Shown here piece by piece: positions 8,273 through 14,568 of a DNA stretch of 14,568 bases. The stretch covers positions 1-14,568 of the forward strand of contig CAYURR010000070.1 in NCBI GenBank assembly GCA_964446745.1, read 5' to 3'. Made by a program: the position numbers and the translations under genes. The stretch comes from CAYURR01 sp964446745 (lineage in GTDB: Bacteria; Bacillota; Clostridia; Lachnospirales; WQUN01). The notes beneath the pieces were generated by a model that saw only the letters and a list, made by a program, of their open reading frames with translations, did not search any database and was not told where the DNA came from. The stretch's first letter is position 1, and every line of letters starts with the position of its first letter.

Positions 8273-8286
8273 TCCGCCGATGCGGA
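8273..8286. other. Small GC-rich hairpin after the glycoside hydrolase gene
   Basis: TCCGC-CGAT-GCGGA forms a perfect 5-bp stem with a 4-base loop 26 bases after the glycoside hydrolase stop codon. There is no T-run behind it, so it is not a standard intrinsic terminator. It could stabilise the 3' end of the operon mRNA, or be chance. Confidence 0.25.
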
Positions 8287-8296
8287 ATATAAAGAA

Positions 8297-8551
8297 ATGC
8301 TAATGGCATATACCAAATGGGACTGTATTTTTGCTGTTGCGTTTTATATATTTCAGCTGGGCATTTGCTATATCGGGGGTATTGTATATACAAAATACAA
8401 TACCTCTTTTGGTGTTCATATTAATCTATTTATGGCGGCGTTATGTATTGCTCTCGTACTAATGCGTAAGCAATCGATGAGTAGCATAGGCTTTACGCTG
8501 TTAAATATTGTTACCGCCTTGATGCAGGGTCAGCAGCTCATCACCCTATAA
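8297..8551 (+). pseudogene. N-terminal fragment of a CPBP-type membrane protease
   Basis: This encodes 84 residues with three hydrophobic segments. The arrangement, a charged KWD near the start, FYIFQLGICYIGGIVY, a second helix, then RKQSMSSIGF, resembles the first helices of CPBP (Abi/CAAX-like) intramembrane proteases, whose family linker often reads K-x-S-L-x-S-I-G. The catalytic EE-x-x-x-R and the HxxxN/D motifs, which lie much further on, are absent. The chain ends shortly after that linker with MQGQQLITL. No convincing ribosome binding site precedes either ATG (8297 or 8303), and codon use is AT-richer than the glycoside hydrolase upstream. I read it as a truncated gene. A free-standing small membrane protein is the alternative. 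Confidence 0.5.
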
Positions 8552-8554
8552 ACA

Positions 8555-8656
8555 CTATTTATGCTTCATTAGCTTTTCAATTTTAGACTTGGTATCTGTT
8601 CCGGCATCTGGATTATGGAAAATCAATTTAAGGTTTTGATTGGCCGAAGCGATGGG
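8555..8656 (-). pseudogene. Short coding remnant, C-terminal piece of an unidentified protein
   Basis: On the minus strand a frame with no start codon reads NQNLKLIFHNPDAGTDTKSK then IEKLMKHK and a TAG stop at 8557-8555. The residue pattern (amphipathic helix with Lys/Glu, preceded by LIFHNPD) looks like genuine protein sequence, not random translation. It is bounded upstream by a TGA about 33 codons away. It probably represents the tail of a gene whose front was deleted. I cannot name the family. Confidence 0.35.
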
Positions 8657-8672
8657 ATGTCAATGCTTGTAG

Positions 8673-8765
8673 CTTGTATATTTAGGAATAGGTTTGTTCT
8701 TTGCAATTTCATCTTACCTTGCTATTCGGTTAGGATTAAGACGATATACAAGCGCAAGTAGTTGA
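8673..8765 (+). pseudogene. Tail of an ABC-permease-like membrane protein
   Basis: A + strand frame gives LGIGLFFAISSYLAIRLGLR followed by RYTSASS and a stop at 8763. A hydrophobic helix followed by a short basic tail is typical of the C-terminus of ABC-2-type permeases. Just before it, in another frame, SDGMSMLVAC appears to continue the same protein, implying a frameshift near 8680. It has no start and overlaps no intact gene. The family assignment is a guess from pattern. Confidence 0.35.
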
Positions 8766-8790
8766 ATCTCAAAAGTATTAGCGGGCGGGA

Positions 8791-8815
8791 AGGGATATTT
8801 CCCTAATAATTTTTC
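8791..8815 (+). terminator. Weak hairpin between the convergent gene sets
   Basis: AGGGA-TATT-TCCCT (8791-8804) is a perfect 5-bp stem, followed after a short AATAA spacer by TTTTTC. It lies six bases beyond the end of the minus-strand esterase gene, in the convergent zone, and could serve as an imperfect intrinsic terminator for rightward transcription. The stem is short and the T-run is displaced. Confidence 0.3.
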
Positions 8816-8820
8816 ATACA

Positions 8821-9576
8821 CTATATTATTTTATCCAAATTGTGTTCTGATCCAACAAATTTTACGTATTCATGTGGTATATTTAACGAATTTAAATATA
8901 AATGCATAATTTCATTGTCACAATGTAATATGTCACTTGTTCCGATGTGAATGTCTATGTGCAAATCCCCGCGTATTTTATCTGCATTTTGACGTACCAA
9001 GCATAAGATATTTTTTTTCTCTAAATACCGCTCTTCATACATCATTTTCTCATATAACTCGATAGCCTTTTCGGGCGTTTCTCCTACACCATTATAATCC
9101 TTGTGGTATTGATGGTGAAATGTTCCGGCGTAAGAAGTGACAGAGCCAAATAATCCGGGATACTTAACAGCATAAAAAAATGCCATTGCGCCACCCATAG
9201 AGAAACCTGACAGCATCCTGTTTTCACGAGTTGCATTTGTTCTGTATTGCCCGTCGACATGAGGAATTAATTCCTTAATAAGAATAGCTTCAATTTGTAA
9301 TAAAGCATCGAAGTACTCATTCTCTAAAGAAATGGCATTCATAAAAATAGTAATAGCCTGCCGACTTCTATAAACTTTTTCAATTGACCATATTTCTGAT
9401 GATTCATTACCCTGCCAACCATGAATATGATATGCAACCGGATATCTTTCTTCGCTTTCCAAATATTCCGGCGGAAGGTAAATATTATAGCCGATTTCAT
9501 GATTCAATATTTGGCTATAAAATGTTCTATGAGTAATGTTTTCAGGTGATTTCGTCGGTAGATTTATATAATTCAT
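8821..9576 (-). CDS. Alpha/beta-hydrolase, putative esterase (esterase D/XynZ-like)
   Basis: A 251-residue cytoplasmic serine esterase. An early strand (YNIYLPPEYLESEERYPVAY) leads to HIHGWQGN, the oxyanion region. KELIPHVDGQYRT is the hallmark segment before the nucleophile elbow, and GFSMGG carries Ser126. The remaining triad members are probably Asp215 (HIGTSD) and His245 (GSEHNL). This arrangement matches the 'putative esterase' family that includes esterase D/S-formylglutathione hydrolases and feruloyl or acetyl-xylan esterases. No signal peptide is present. AAGGGA lies about 10 bases before the ATG. The gene is AT-rich like the ART-like gene upstream and unlike the + strand operon. It begins inside the decayed fragments at 9542-9725. 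The substrate is unknown; deacylation of a sugar or small ester is a reasonable guess given the nearby glycosidase. Confidence 0.9.
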   Translation of the reverse strand: MNYINLPTKSPENITHRTFYSQILNHEIGYNIYLPPEYLESEERYPVAYHIHGWQGNESSEIWSIEKVYRSRQAITIFMNAISLENEYFDALLQIEAILIKELIPHVDGQYRTNATRENRMLSGFSMGGAMAFFYAVKYPGLFGSVTSYAGTFHHQYHKDYNGVGETPEKAIELYEKMMYEERYLEKKNILCLVRQNADKIRGDLHIDIHIGTSDILHCDNEIMHLYLNSLNIPHEYVKFVGSEHNLDKII

Positions 9577-9725
9577 GTTCTTCTATTCCCTTCTCAATTT
9601 TATCAAAAACATCTTTACCAAGAACAGCGTTATGACTCGAAATGCAAGATATTATCTCCAACATTGAGCACTTTGTCGTGCTCACCGTATATGCTGATAC
9701 TGTCAATTTGTATGTCTTCACTCAT
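9542..9725 (-). pseudogene. Frameshifted small coding remnant upstream of the esterase
   Basis: Two overlapping minus-strand frames both read like protein. One starts ATG at 9725 (MSEDIQIDSISIYGEHDKVL, then NVGDNILHFES) and stops at 9630. The other, shifted by one base, is open from a GTG at 9721 to a TGA at 9542 (59 codons) and contains SCISSHNAVLGKDVFDKIEK then GIEEHELYKSTDEIT. Reading the first into the second near 9650 gives one coherent chain, so a 1-nt frameshift in a small gene or gene end is likely. It overlaps the esterase start by 35 bases. I do not recognise the family. A genuine 59-residue GTG-start gene is the alternative, but no ribosome binding site supports it. Confidence 0.35.
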
Positions 9726-9735
9726 AAACCGTTTA

Positions 9736-9810
9736 TTATTCTTTTATTGGAGCAACACTTTGCAAACCAATACCAGCATCAACTATTAATAATACCTCGT
9801 TAATATAAAA
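9736..9810 (-). pseudogene. Second short coding remnant overlapping the ART-like gene end
   Basis: A minus-strand frame, open from 9810 and ending with TAA at 9736-9738, reads INEVLLIVDAGIGLQSVAPI then KE. It partly overlaps the last codons of the 257-residue ART-like gene in another frame. It has no start codon. The strand-loop pattern with DAG resembles the end of a Rossmann or TIM-type domain, but 24 residues are too few to decide. It may be chance. Confidence 0.2.
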
Positions 9811-10559
9811 TTATTAACCTTTCTATTCCACTCCGACAATTTCATACCTTTTTGAGATAAATAATATATCTTAGGAGCAAGTTCTGGCAGAACAAGACCT
9901 TCCACTTCTTTCTTGTAATGTTCTGGTACAATGCAAGCGAAAAGATATTCAGATAGTAAAATTTCATCTTTTACTTTAGTAGGGTGATAGCCATCAAACA
10001 CATTTCCGGGGTGTCGCATAATATCCTCAGACCTAATGTAAAAACGAACCCCAGCATTGAAATTACCACTATCTAAATCTTCATCGCTTGGAAGGTTCTC
10101 AGACATCACAACATAATCTCCAGTCATATCATCACCGTTGCAAAACATTACATACTCAAAAAAATCTGCTGGGTCATTCCATGGAGTATCTTTTCTTTCA
10201 TTAGAAAGGGCTTCGCCAGTCTTTCCATATACATTTACCGCAGAAAGTAGTTTCCCGCAGGATAATATTTTTTGTGCACCACTGAGCCCTGTAGCATGAT
10301 AAACAAATTCAGTTGTTTCAGACAGGATGAACGGCTCTATTGTATTAGGATTAGCAACGGCATTCATAACAGTTGTTACAATATTTTCATCATCACATAC
10401 AATTTCTGTTTGTCGATTATATAGTCTTTCATACAAAACAAACGCTACGACACATTTCAATTCAGCTATAGAGATTTGGGGATAATTTTGCAAATTGAAA
10501 TAATATATACCTCTTTCAATACCTCCGTTAGTTTCATGTTTCCCAATATTAAGAATCAT
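9786..10559 (-). CDS. Uncharacterised protein with possible ADP-ribosyltransferase-like fold
   Basis: A 257-residue soluble protein with no signal peptide. The first 75 residues form an N-terminal region (GIYYFNLQNYPQISIAELKC, VAFVLYERLY). After it, FVYHATGLSGAQKILSCGKL (His88) has the shape of the first strand and helix of ADP-ribosyltransferases: an H-x-T motif, then A-x-x-IL-x-x-G-x-L. WNDPADFFEYVMF, TGDYVVMSE and GVRFYIRSEDI follow. HPTKVKDEILLSEYLFACIV (Glu199) sits where ARTs place the catalytic glutamate strand. This is a pattern argument and not a domain hit; the protein may be a non-enzymatic relative. GGGAGG precedes the start, and the ATG overlaps the stop of the acyltransferase gene (ATGA), so the two are translated together. 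Codon use is AT-richer than that partner, which suggests different origins. Confidence 0.7.
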   Translation of the reverse strand: MILNIGKHETNGGIERGIYYFNLQNYPQISIAELKCVVAFVLYERLYNRQTEIVCDDENIVTTVMNAVANPNTIEPFILSETTEFVYHATGLSGAQKILSCGKLLSAVNVYGKTGEALSNERKDTPWNDPADFFEYVMFCNGDDMTGDYVVMSENLPSDEDLDSGNFNAGVRFYIRSEDIMRHPGNVFDGYHPTKVKDEILLSEYLFACIVPEHYKKEVEGLVLPELAPKIYYLSQKGMKLSEWNRKVNNFILTRYY

Positions 10560-11434
10560 AATAACCTCCCTCTTGCCGCTCCGAGGGTTCTGCCGGATAG
10601 CAACAGCTCTTTAACGCGGCGTTGCAGTGATGTATTCTGCGGCAATTCCTCCAGTGAGAGGCTAGTGTTCTTAAAAACCCAATGCATAAAGCCTTTGTCC
10701 TCGTGATCGACCTCAATGATTTCGTAGTCACGCTGGAAATCCAATATCCTCGAATTGAGCGGCAGCACCTCTGAGAGTCCCGGATACAAAAGCCATGTGT
10801 GCAATGTAAATTCGCTGTCCGCATATGCCGGGAAATATCGCGCTATGAATGCCCTTGCGGCCTTGTATGAGGCATGACGCTTGTCGGCCGACAGGTCTGC
10901 GTCCGATGGTATATGTATCGCGACTGTTCTATGGCTATAGTTAGAATCAGTGCCCTTACCGACAGCCTCGGTATCGGGCGTTATATTTTCCCGCAGCTCG
11001 TATTCGAGCTCGCCGATACGGAATAATCGCAGCGAAAGCTGCCGCGTCGTCCACCATTCCCGGTCGAAACCGTATTCACCAAAGCTAGCCTTGTGCTCGT
11101 TCACGAATCGCGAGAAACAGCCCATAGTAGCCGCAAATATCTCTTTTCTTATGCCCATAATCTCGTATCTTCGATACGCTTCACTTGCAGCCAATATATA
11201 CACTGCGAGCTTCGAAAAGCCTCTGGCCCTATTGTTGTTCGGATCACTGTCAACGGAAGCGATCACCTGCTCTAGTAGCTTTAAGCCCTCGTCTGCACGC
11301 AATGGATCGCATAGCGTGGCAATGGTTTCGCCGAGCTTTGCGGGATCAAATTCGCCTGCGAGGCGTAGCACCTCGTCCTTCGCCTCGTCGCATAGATTGA
11401 TCATTTCGCAAATCTCCCTGCATGTCTCTCCCAT
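10556..11434 (-). CDS. GNAT_C-type acyltransferase domain protein
   Basis: A 292-residue cytoplasmic protein resembling the two-part acyltransferase family with an N-terminal DUF5596-like helical domain and a GNAT-like C-terminal half. The start at 11434 follows AAAAGGGGG; a longer frame to 11473 has no such site. The helical first part (about 1-115) leads to YGFDREWWTTRQLSLRLFRI and GELEYEL (about 121-147), the strongest family hallmark. Next come VAIHIPSDADLS (171-182), AARAFIARYFPAYADSEFTL and HTWLLYPGLSEVLP (192-225), and the closing strands with FQRDYEI. Such proteins are thought to transfer an acyl group from CoA, but substrate and biological role are not established. The gene is GC-rich like the + strand operon, unlike its coupled neighbour at 9786-10559. 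Confidence 0.82.
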   Translation of the reverse strand: MGETCREICEMINLCDEAKDEVLRLAGEFDPAKLGETIATLCDPLRADEGLKLLEQVIASVDSDPNNNRARGFSKLAVYILAASEAYRRYEIMGIRKEIFAATMGCFSRFVNEHKASFGEYGFDREWWTTRQLSLRLFRIGELEYELRENITPDTEAVGKGTDSNYSHRTVAIHIPSDADLSADKRHASYKAARAFIARYFPAYADSEFTLHTWLLYPGLSEVLPLNSRILDFQRDYEIIEVDHEDKGFMHWVFKNTSLSLEELPQNTSLQRRVKELLLSGRTLGAARGRLL

Positions 11435-11490
11435 TCCAATCCCCCTTTTCAAAACCGTTTTAAACTCCGTCAATTACGTTTTTTTGCCTG

Positions 11491-11954
11491 TTACAGTTTC
11501 TCATCATAAATATTGAAAATTAATCTGGCCCTTTCTTTTATCAGCTTTTTTGCTTCATTCGGTTCTACTATCTCTATAAAATTACCGAATGATAAAATAT
11601 GACCGACCATCCATTCATTAATAGGATAATAAATAGTGACTAAGAAAGATCCATTTACTTGACTGACTATCGCATTAGCCTTTACAAGATTATTTTTGGT
11701 TGCAAGCAATGGAACACTTGCCTGCACGGCCGGCTGGTAAAACGATTGTATAACTGCCAACAACATCATCGTAACAGCGATCACCGGTATACTGTCGCTT
11801 ATTTCCATGCGAAACTACCAAACAAGCCGGCAGATCCTGTCTTGTCTAATATACATAACGGCATAGCAAATCGTAAAATAGAGTTTCCAAATATTGAAAT
11901 TATTTGCCCCAAAATCATAAAGCAAAAGCTCTTGTGAAACAGTTTGTCGTTCAT
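11491..11954 (-). pseudogene. Composite scar: two MFS efflux fragments fused to the tail of a WYL-type regulator
   Basis: The first piece begins at ATG 11954 (another ATG at 11963 touches the AAAGGAG) and reads MNDKLFHKSFCFMILGQIIS then IFGNSILRFAMPLCILDKTG, the N-terminus of MefA-like major facilitator drug exporters, stopping at 11799. A second frame, with an ATG at 11808, continues ISDSIPVIAVTMMLLAVIQS, FYQPAVQASVPLLATKNNLV and KANAIVSQV. This is the family's third/fourth-helix region, so roughly 60 residues were lost at the first joint (about 11800-11808). Near 11655 the same frame passes into NGSFLVTIYYPINEWMVGHI and LSFGNFIEIVEP, the C-terminal end of WYL-domain transcriptional regulators, and ends at 11491. 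Neither function can survive, although a 105-residue chimeric protein could still be made. Confidence 0.8.
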
Positions 11955-11968
11955 TTTTATCATGCTCC

Positions 11969-11999
11969 TTTGGTTTTTTCCTTATGGTAACAAACCAAA
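11969..11999. promoter_or_regulatory. Inverted repeat TTTGGTTT-N15-AAACCAAA overlapping the MFS ribosome binding site
   Basis: Perfect 8-base arms at 11969-11976 and 11992-11999 surround a 15-base spacer. On the minus strand the repeat lies in the leader of the former MFS exporter gene, and the promoter-distal arm ends in the AAAGGAG ribosome binding site. It is therefore placed either as an operator for a repressor or as an mRNA hairpin that hides the ribosome binding site. No T-run follows, so a terminator for the serine hydrolase gene is unlikely. Confidence 0.45.
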
Positions 12000-12019
12000 T
12001 GGAACAGCTGTGTGTCACA

Positions 12020-13486
12020 TTAGAATCGGTTTACGGTTTTATATCGGCGAGCGTATACAAACCATGTAATACATGCCGATAATAGAGCCAATGAAATTAA
12101 AGATGTGATTATGCCATACGATTGCCAGACAAGTACCGTAAACCAATCATATCCGATAAGCATCGGGAATACCCAGCACAGTATAAATAGGGCAACAGTA
12201 ACTATAAGGCAAATAACAGTAGCGACTATATTCTTTTTTGTCATCGGCCGGGACCCATTCATTTTCTTTCTGCGTAATCCTAAAAGCAAGAACATTACAG
12301 CCAGCAGACTGCAAATAATTGTGGCAGACGACAAAGTAATGTCAAGAAACTGTGTGCCGCTAATCTCATACGACTGAGACAGGTTACCATCCAATATCTC
12401 CTTAACCTTTGACACTATATTTCTATTTGTATTTGCGCCGTTGGTCAACAAGCATATAGCTATCCGCTCGTTTGGCAGTATCGATACATGGGTTGCAAAA
12501 TTGGGATTTCCACCTGAGTGTTCAATAATTGACTGTTCGGAGTTTACTAACCAACCCGCTGCATAAAACATTCCGTTGACATCCGAAACAGACATATCCC
12601 CCATGTGCGATTTCTTAATAACTCCTTGGAATACATCGGGTATATCCTGAATAACGCCCATCTGTATACCCATCCAACGCGCCATATCCTTAGTACATGA
12701 AATGATGTAACCGGCGGGTTTATTCCCCGCATAATCCGGAGCATCATACTGCGTAGTCATAAAGAACGAAGATCGGTAGCCCTGTGCCATTTGCCCGGCG
12801 GTTTGAGCATCTTCTTTGTAAACATAGGTCTGATGTAGCCCTAACGGCTTAAACACTTCTTCTTTCATATACTGCTCATAACTTTGCCCCGACACAACCT
12901 CTATAACCAAGCCCAGCACGTCATAATTAACAGTTCCGTACGTGTACTGCTCACCGGGGTAAAACGCTAACTCAGCATCCACGAACATTTCTATGGTTTT
13001 TTGCAACATATCCCGCGTATTGCCTTGCGGGATGTCTTGAATATGACTGCCATTTGTTAGTCCGCTTGTATGATGCAAAAAATTATTTAGCGTAACATCT
13101 TGCATATCGACAGCTTTCTCCTGATACCTCAACGTAAACCAAGGTAAATATTTTTGGATGGGATCAGTCATAGACAACAGACCTTGTTCCTCCATCAGTA
13201 AAATTCCCAAGCCTGTAAACGCTTTACTGACTGATGCCAGCTCATACAGAGTACTTTCACTTGCCGGCAGTCCCTTTTCACGATCTGCGTACCCAGAAGA
13301 ATAATATAGTACTTCATCGTTTGTAAGTATTGAGACTGACATTCCCGGCACACCTGATATACGGCAGGCGTCATCCAACAAGGCTTGTATTGAATTTGAT
13401 TGTGTATCTGACAGCGCATAACATGGTGTTGCAAATCCTGATAGCAGTACAAATACCGCTATTATATATATAATGATTTTTTTCAT
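12020..13486 (-). CDS. Membrane-anchored serine hydrolase, beta-lactamase/PBP family
   Basis: A 488-residue secreted-side enzyme of the class C beta-lactamase/esterase/DD-peptidase fold. A Sec signal peptide (MKKIIIYIIAVFVLLSGFAT, cleavage near PCYA) precedes the domain. The nucleophile motif is S85-V-S-K88 in ELASVSKAFTGLGILLMEEQ. The second motif, normally Y-x-N, reads Y183-G-T185 within YGTVNYDVLG, with the usual Asn replaced by Thr. HSGG (323-326) stands in for the KTG box. After the domain there are three predicted membrane helices (about 383-405, 420-440, 454-476), which hold the catalytic part at the outer face. AAGGGAGAG precedes the ATG. Only 13 bases separate it from the histidine kinase gene upstream, suggesting that it belongs to that operon and may act on peptidoglycan or a cell-wall-active peptide. 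The reaction is not determined. Confidence 0.92.
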   Translation of the reverse strand: MKKIIIYIIAVFVLLSGFATPCYALSDTQSNSIQALLDDACRISGVPGMSVSILTNDEVLYYSSGYADREKGLPASESTLYELASVSKAFTGLGILLMEEQGLLSMTDPIQKYLPWFTLRYQEKAVDMQDVTLNNFLHHTSGLTNGSHIQDIPQGNTRDMLQKTIEMFVDAELAFYPGEQYTYGTVNYDVLGLVIEVVSGQSYEQYMKEEVFKPLGLHQTYVYKEDAQTAGQMAQGYRSSFFMTTQYDAPDYAGNKPAGYIISCTKDMARWMGIQMGVIQDIPDVFQGVIKKSHMGDMSVSDVNGMFYAAGWLVNSEQSIIEHSGGNPNFATHVSILPNERIAICLLTNGANTNRNIVSKVKEILDGNLSQSYEISGTQFLDITLSSATIICSLLAVMFLLLGLRRKKMNGSRPMTKKNIVATVICLIVTVALFILCWVFPMLIGYDWFTVLVWQSYGIITSLISLALLSACITWFVYARRYKTVNRF

Positions 13487-13499
13487 AAGCTCTCCCTTT

Positions 13500-14568
13500 T
13501 TAAGATTTAGTAAGCAAGGTTATTTGAAATATTGTTCTATATTCATTAGTGTGAGCTGCCAATACCAACTTGCCGCCATGTTTTTCAATTGCGGCCTTAG
13601 CAATAGCCAAGCCCAGACCGCTCCCTCCTTTCTCATGTCGTCCAACTGTACGGCTTTTATCTCCACGCACAAAGGGTTCAAAAATATTTGCGCAAAGGTC
13701 ATCAGATATACCCTCACCATTATCACATATTTGTATTATTACATATTGATCTACTTCATACATTATAACCGCCAACACTCCCCCAGTGCTGGCGTATTTT
13801 ATTGCGTTTTCAATGATGTTCGTTACGGCTCTGGATATGCTTTGGCTGTCAGTTTTACAAATGATAGGCTTTTCAGGGAACTCGCAAATAATCTCCATAT
13901 GGTTTGATTCCAGTTCGGTATAGTATTCCGCCACAATACGCTGTACAAGCTCCACCAAATCACAGTCGCTACAAATCATATCCGATGATACATCCAGCTT
14001 TGTCAAGGTGAAAAGGTCATCCAACAATTTGCCAACACGCAAAGACTTTTCATATAATGTCCATGCATAACGATTTTTTGTTTCTTCATCCGTAACAACA
14101 TCCTCCGCCAACGCTCTGGCATAACCGGCTATCGTTGTTATTGGGGTTTTAATATCGTGTGAAATGTCCATAATCATTCGGCTACGGTCAGACAATAATC
14201 GTTCGCGATCTTGCTTTGCCTTGATAAGGCGCTCGGAAAGAGCGTTAAATGCAGTTTTAATTTCTTCCAGCTCAGTTGTGGCGTAAAAATCTTGTATGTT
14301 GGTCAATATGCCATCTTCGCCCGAGCTTCTAATTGCCTCTGTCATTCGGGTTAATGGTTCCGCTATTTTTTTGGCCGACCATTTGCTATATAAGACTCCT
14401 ATACCAATAAACAGAAAGATAAACATTGCTCCAAATATTAAAAGGAAATAACCTTCAAAACTAATTTGAATTACAGATGTAGAACTTGGCATTGCAAACA
14501 GTAAAATGTTTGTTTCTCCCGCTTCATTAACAAACGGAGCTATACTGTAAGAATACTCTGCATAAATG
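13500..14568 (-). CDS. Sensor histidine kinase, C-terminal part
   Basis: The frame remains open to the right edge, so the N-terminus, with the first membrane helix and part of the sensor domain, lies outside. Visible from the edge: an extracytoplasmic stretch (YAEYSYSIAPFVNEAGETNI), a second membrane helix (GYFLLIFGAMFIFLFIGIGV), and a HAMP-like linker. The HisKA helix follows with phospho-acceptor His (codon 14159-14157) in MDISHDIKTPITTIAGYARA. The ATPase domain has N box NIIENAIKYA, G1 DNGEGI, F box FEPFVRG and G2 GGSGLGLAIAK. The kinase core is complete. The response regulator is expected further upstream, to the right of the window, on the same strand. The neighbouring serine hydrolase suggests a role in sensing cell-wall or antimicrobial stress; this is inferred from context. 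Confidence 0.95.
   Translation of the reverse strand, partial: IYAEYSYSIAPFVNEAGETNILLFAMPSSTSVIQISFEGYFLLIFGAMFIFLFIGIGVLYSKWSAKKIAEPLTRMTEAIRSSGEDGILTNIQDFYATTELEEIKTAFNALSERLIKAKQDRERLLSDRSRMIMDISHDIKTPITTIAGYARALAEDVVTDEETKNRYAWTLYEKSLRVGKLLDDLFTLTKLDVSSDMICSDCDLVELVQRIVAEYYTELESNHMEIICEFPEKPIICKTDSQSISRAVTNIIENAIKYASTGGVLAVIMYEVDQYVIIQICDNGEGISDDLCANIFEPFVRGDKSRTVGRHEKGGSGLGLAIAKAAIEKHGGKLVLAAHTNEYRTIFQITLLTKS

Noticed and set aside
8791..8815. Strong bidirectional terminator between convergent genes
   Set aside because: The stem is only five base pairs and the T-run is displaced; on the minus strand no T-run follows. Listed as weak and one-directional.
9736..9810. VDAGIG resembling the ThiG-type TIM-barrel segment
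   Set aside because: Only six residues agree, with no flanking similarity and a stop soon after; too little to name a family.
10950..11516. 188-codon + strand frame antisense to the acyltransferase gene
   Set aside because: Ser-rich translation without motifs, explained by codon bias of the minus-strand gene, whose family hallmarks are clear.
11815..12018. 67-codon minus-strand frame over the MFS leader
   Set aside because: The frame starting at 11954 gives a clear MFS N-terminus; the 12018 frame is its out-of-frame shadow.
1..14568. tRNA, rRNA, CRISPR arrays, insertion sequences, riboswitches
   Set aside because: Reading both strands showed no cloverleaf-type gene, regular spaced repeats, terminal inverted repeats with a transposase, or recognisable aptamer; small structured RNAs could still be missed by eye.

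Overview
The window looks like a piece of a Clostridia (Bacillota) chromosome, probably from a gut or other host-associated anaerobe. This rests on strong AGGAGG-type ribosome binding sites before almost every gene, short gaps with stop/start overlaps, and family content: a MoxR/DUF58 operon, a GNAT_C-type acyltransferase, CPBP and MFS/WYL remnants, and a serine hydrolase beside a histidine kinase. The taxon is inference. No rRNA, tRNA, CRISPR array, transposase or integrase was found.

Left edge (1-1078, + strand, AT-rich): the 3' part of an endonuclease/exonuclease/phosphatase (EEP) family protein, followed 3 nt later by a 152-residue protein of unknown function.

Main block (1156-8246, + strand, clearly GC-richer): MoxR AAA+ ATPase, DUF58 protein and a multi-pass membrane protein with a DUF4129-like tail, with overlapping reading frames. 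Then come a broken nucleotidyltransferase gene, an ABC exporter half-transporter and a family 2 glycoside hydrolase. Spacing fits one transcript. The first three genes resemble the common MoxR-DUF58-TgpA arrangement, but the membrane partner has no transglutaminase domain.

Convergent zone (8247-8820): the N-terminal piece of a CPBP-type membrane protease, an antisense protein remnant, an ABC-permease-like tail and a weak hairpin. There is no intact gene here beyond the 84-codon fragment.

Minus-strand half (8821-14568): in transcription order, a sensor histidine kinase (entering from the right edge), a membrane-anchored beta-lactamase-fold serine hydrolase, a scar made of two pieces of an MFS efflux gene fused to the tail of a WYL regulator, a GNAT_C-type acyltransferase translationally coupled (ATGA) to a possible ADP-ribosyltransferase-like protein, short decayed coding fragments, and an alpha/beta-hydrolase esterase.

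A recurring theme is gene fusion by deletion. At least two loci join recognisable fragments of unrelated families (nucleotidyltransferase to UvrA-type ABC signature; MFS to MFS to WYL) with no visible mobile element, and other gaps carry coding rubble. The best candidates for uncharacterised biology are the acyltransferase/ART-like pair (9786-11434) and the EEP/152-residue pair at the left edge.
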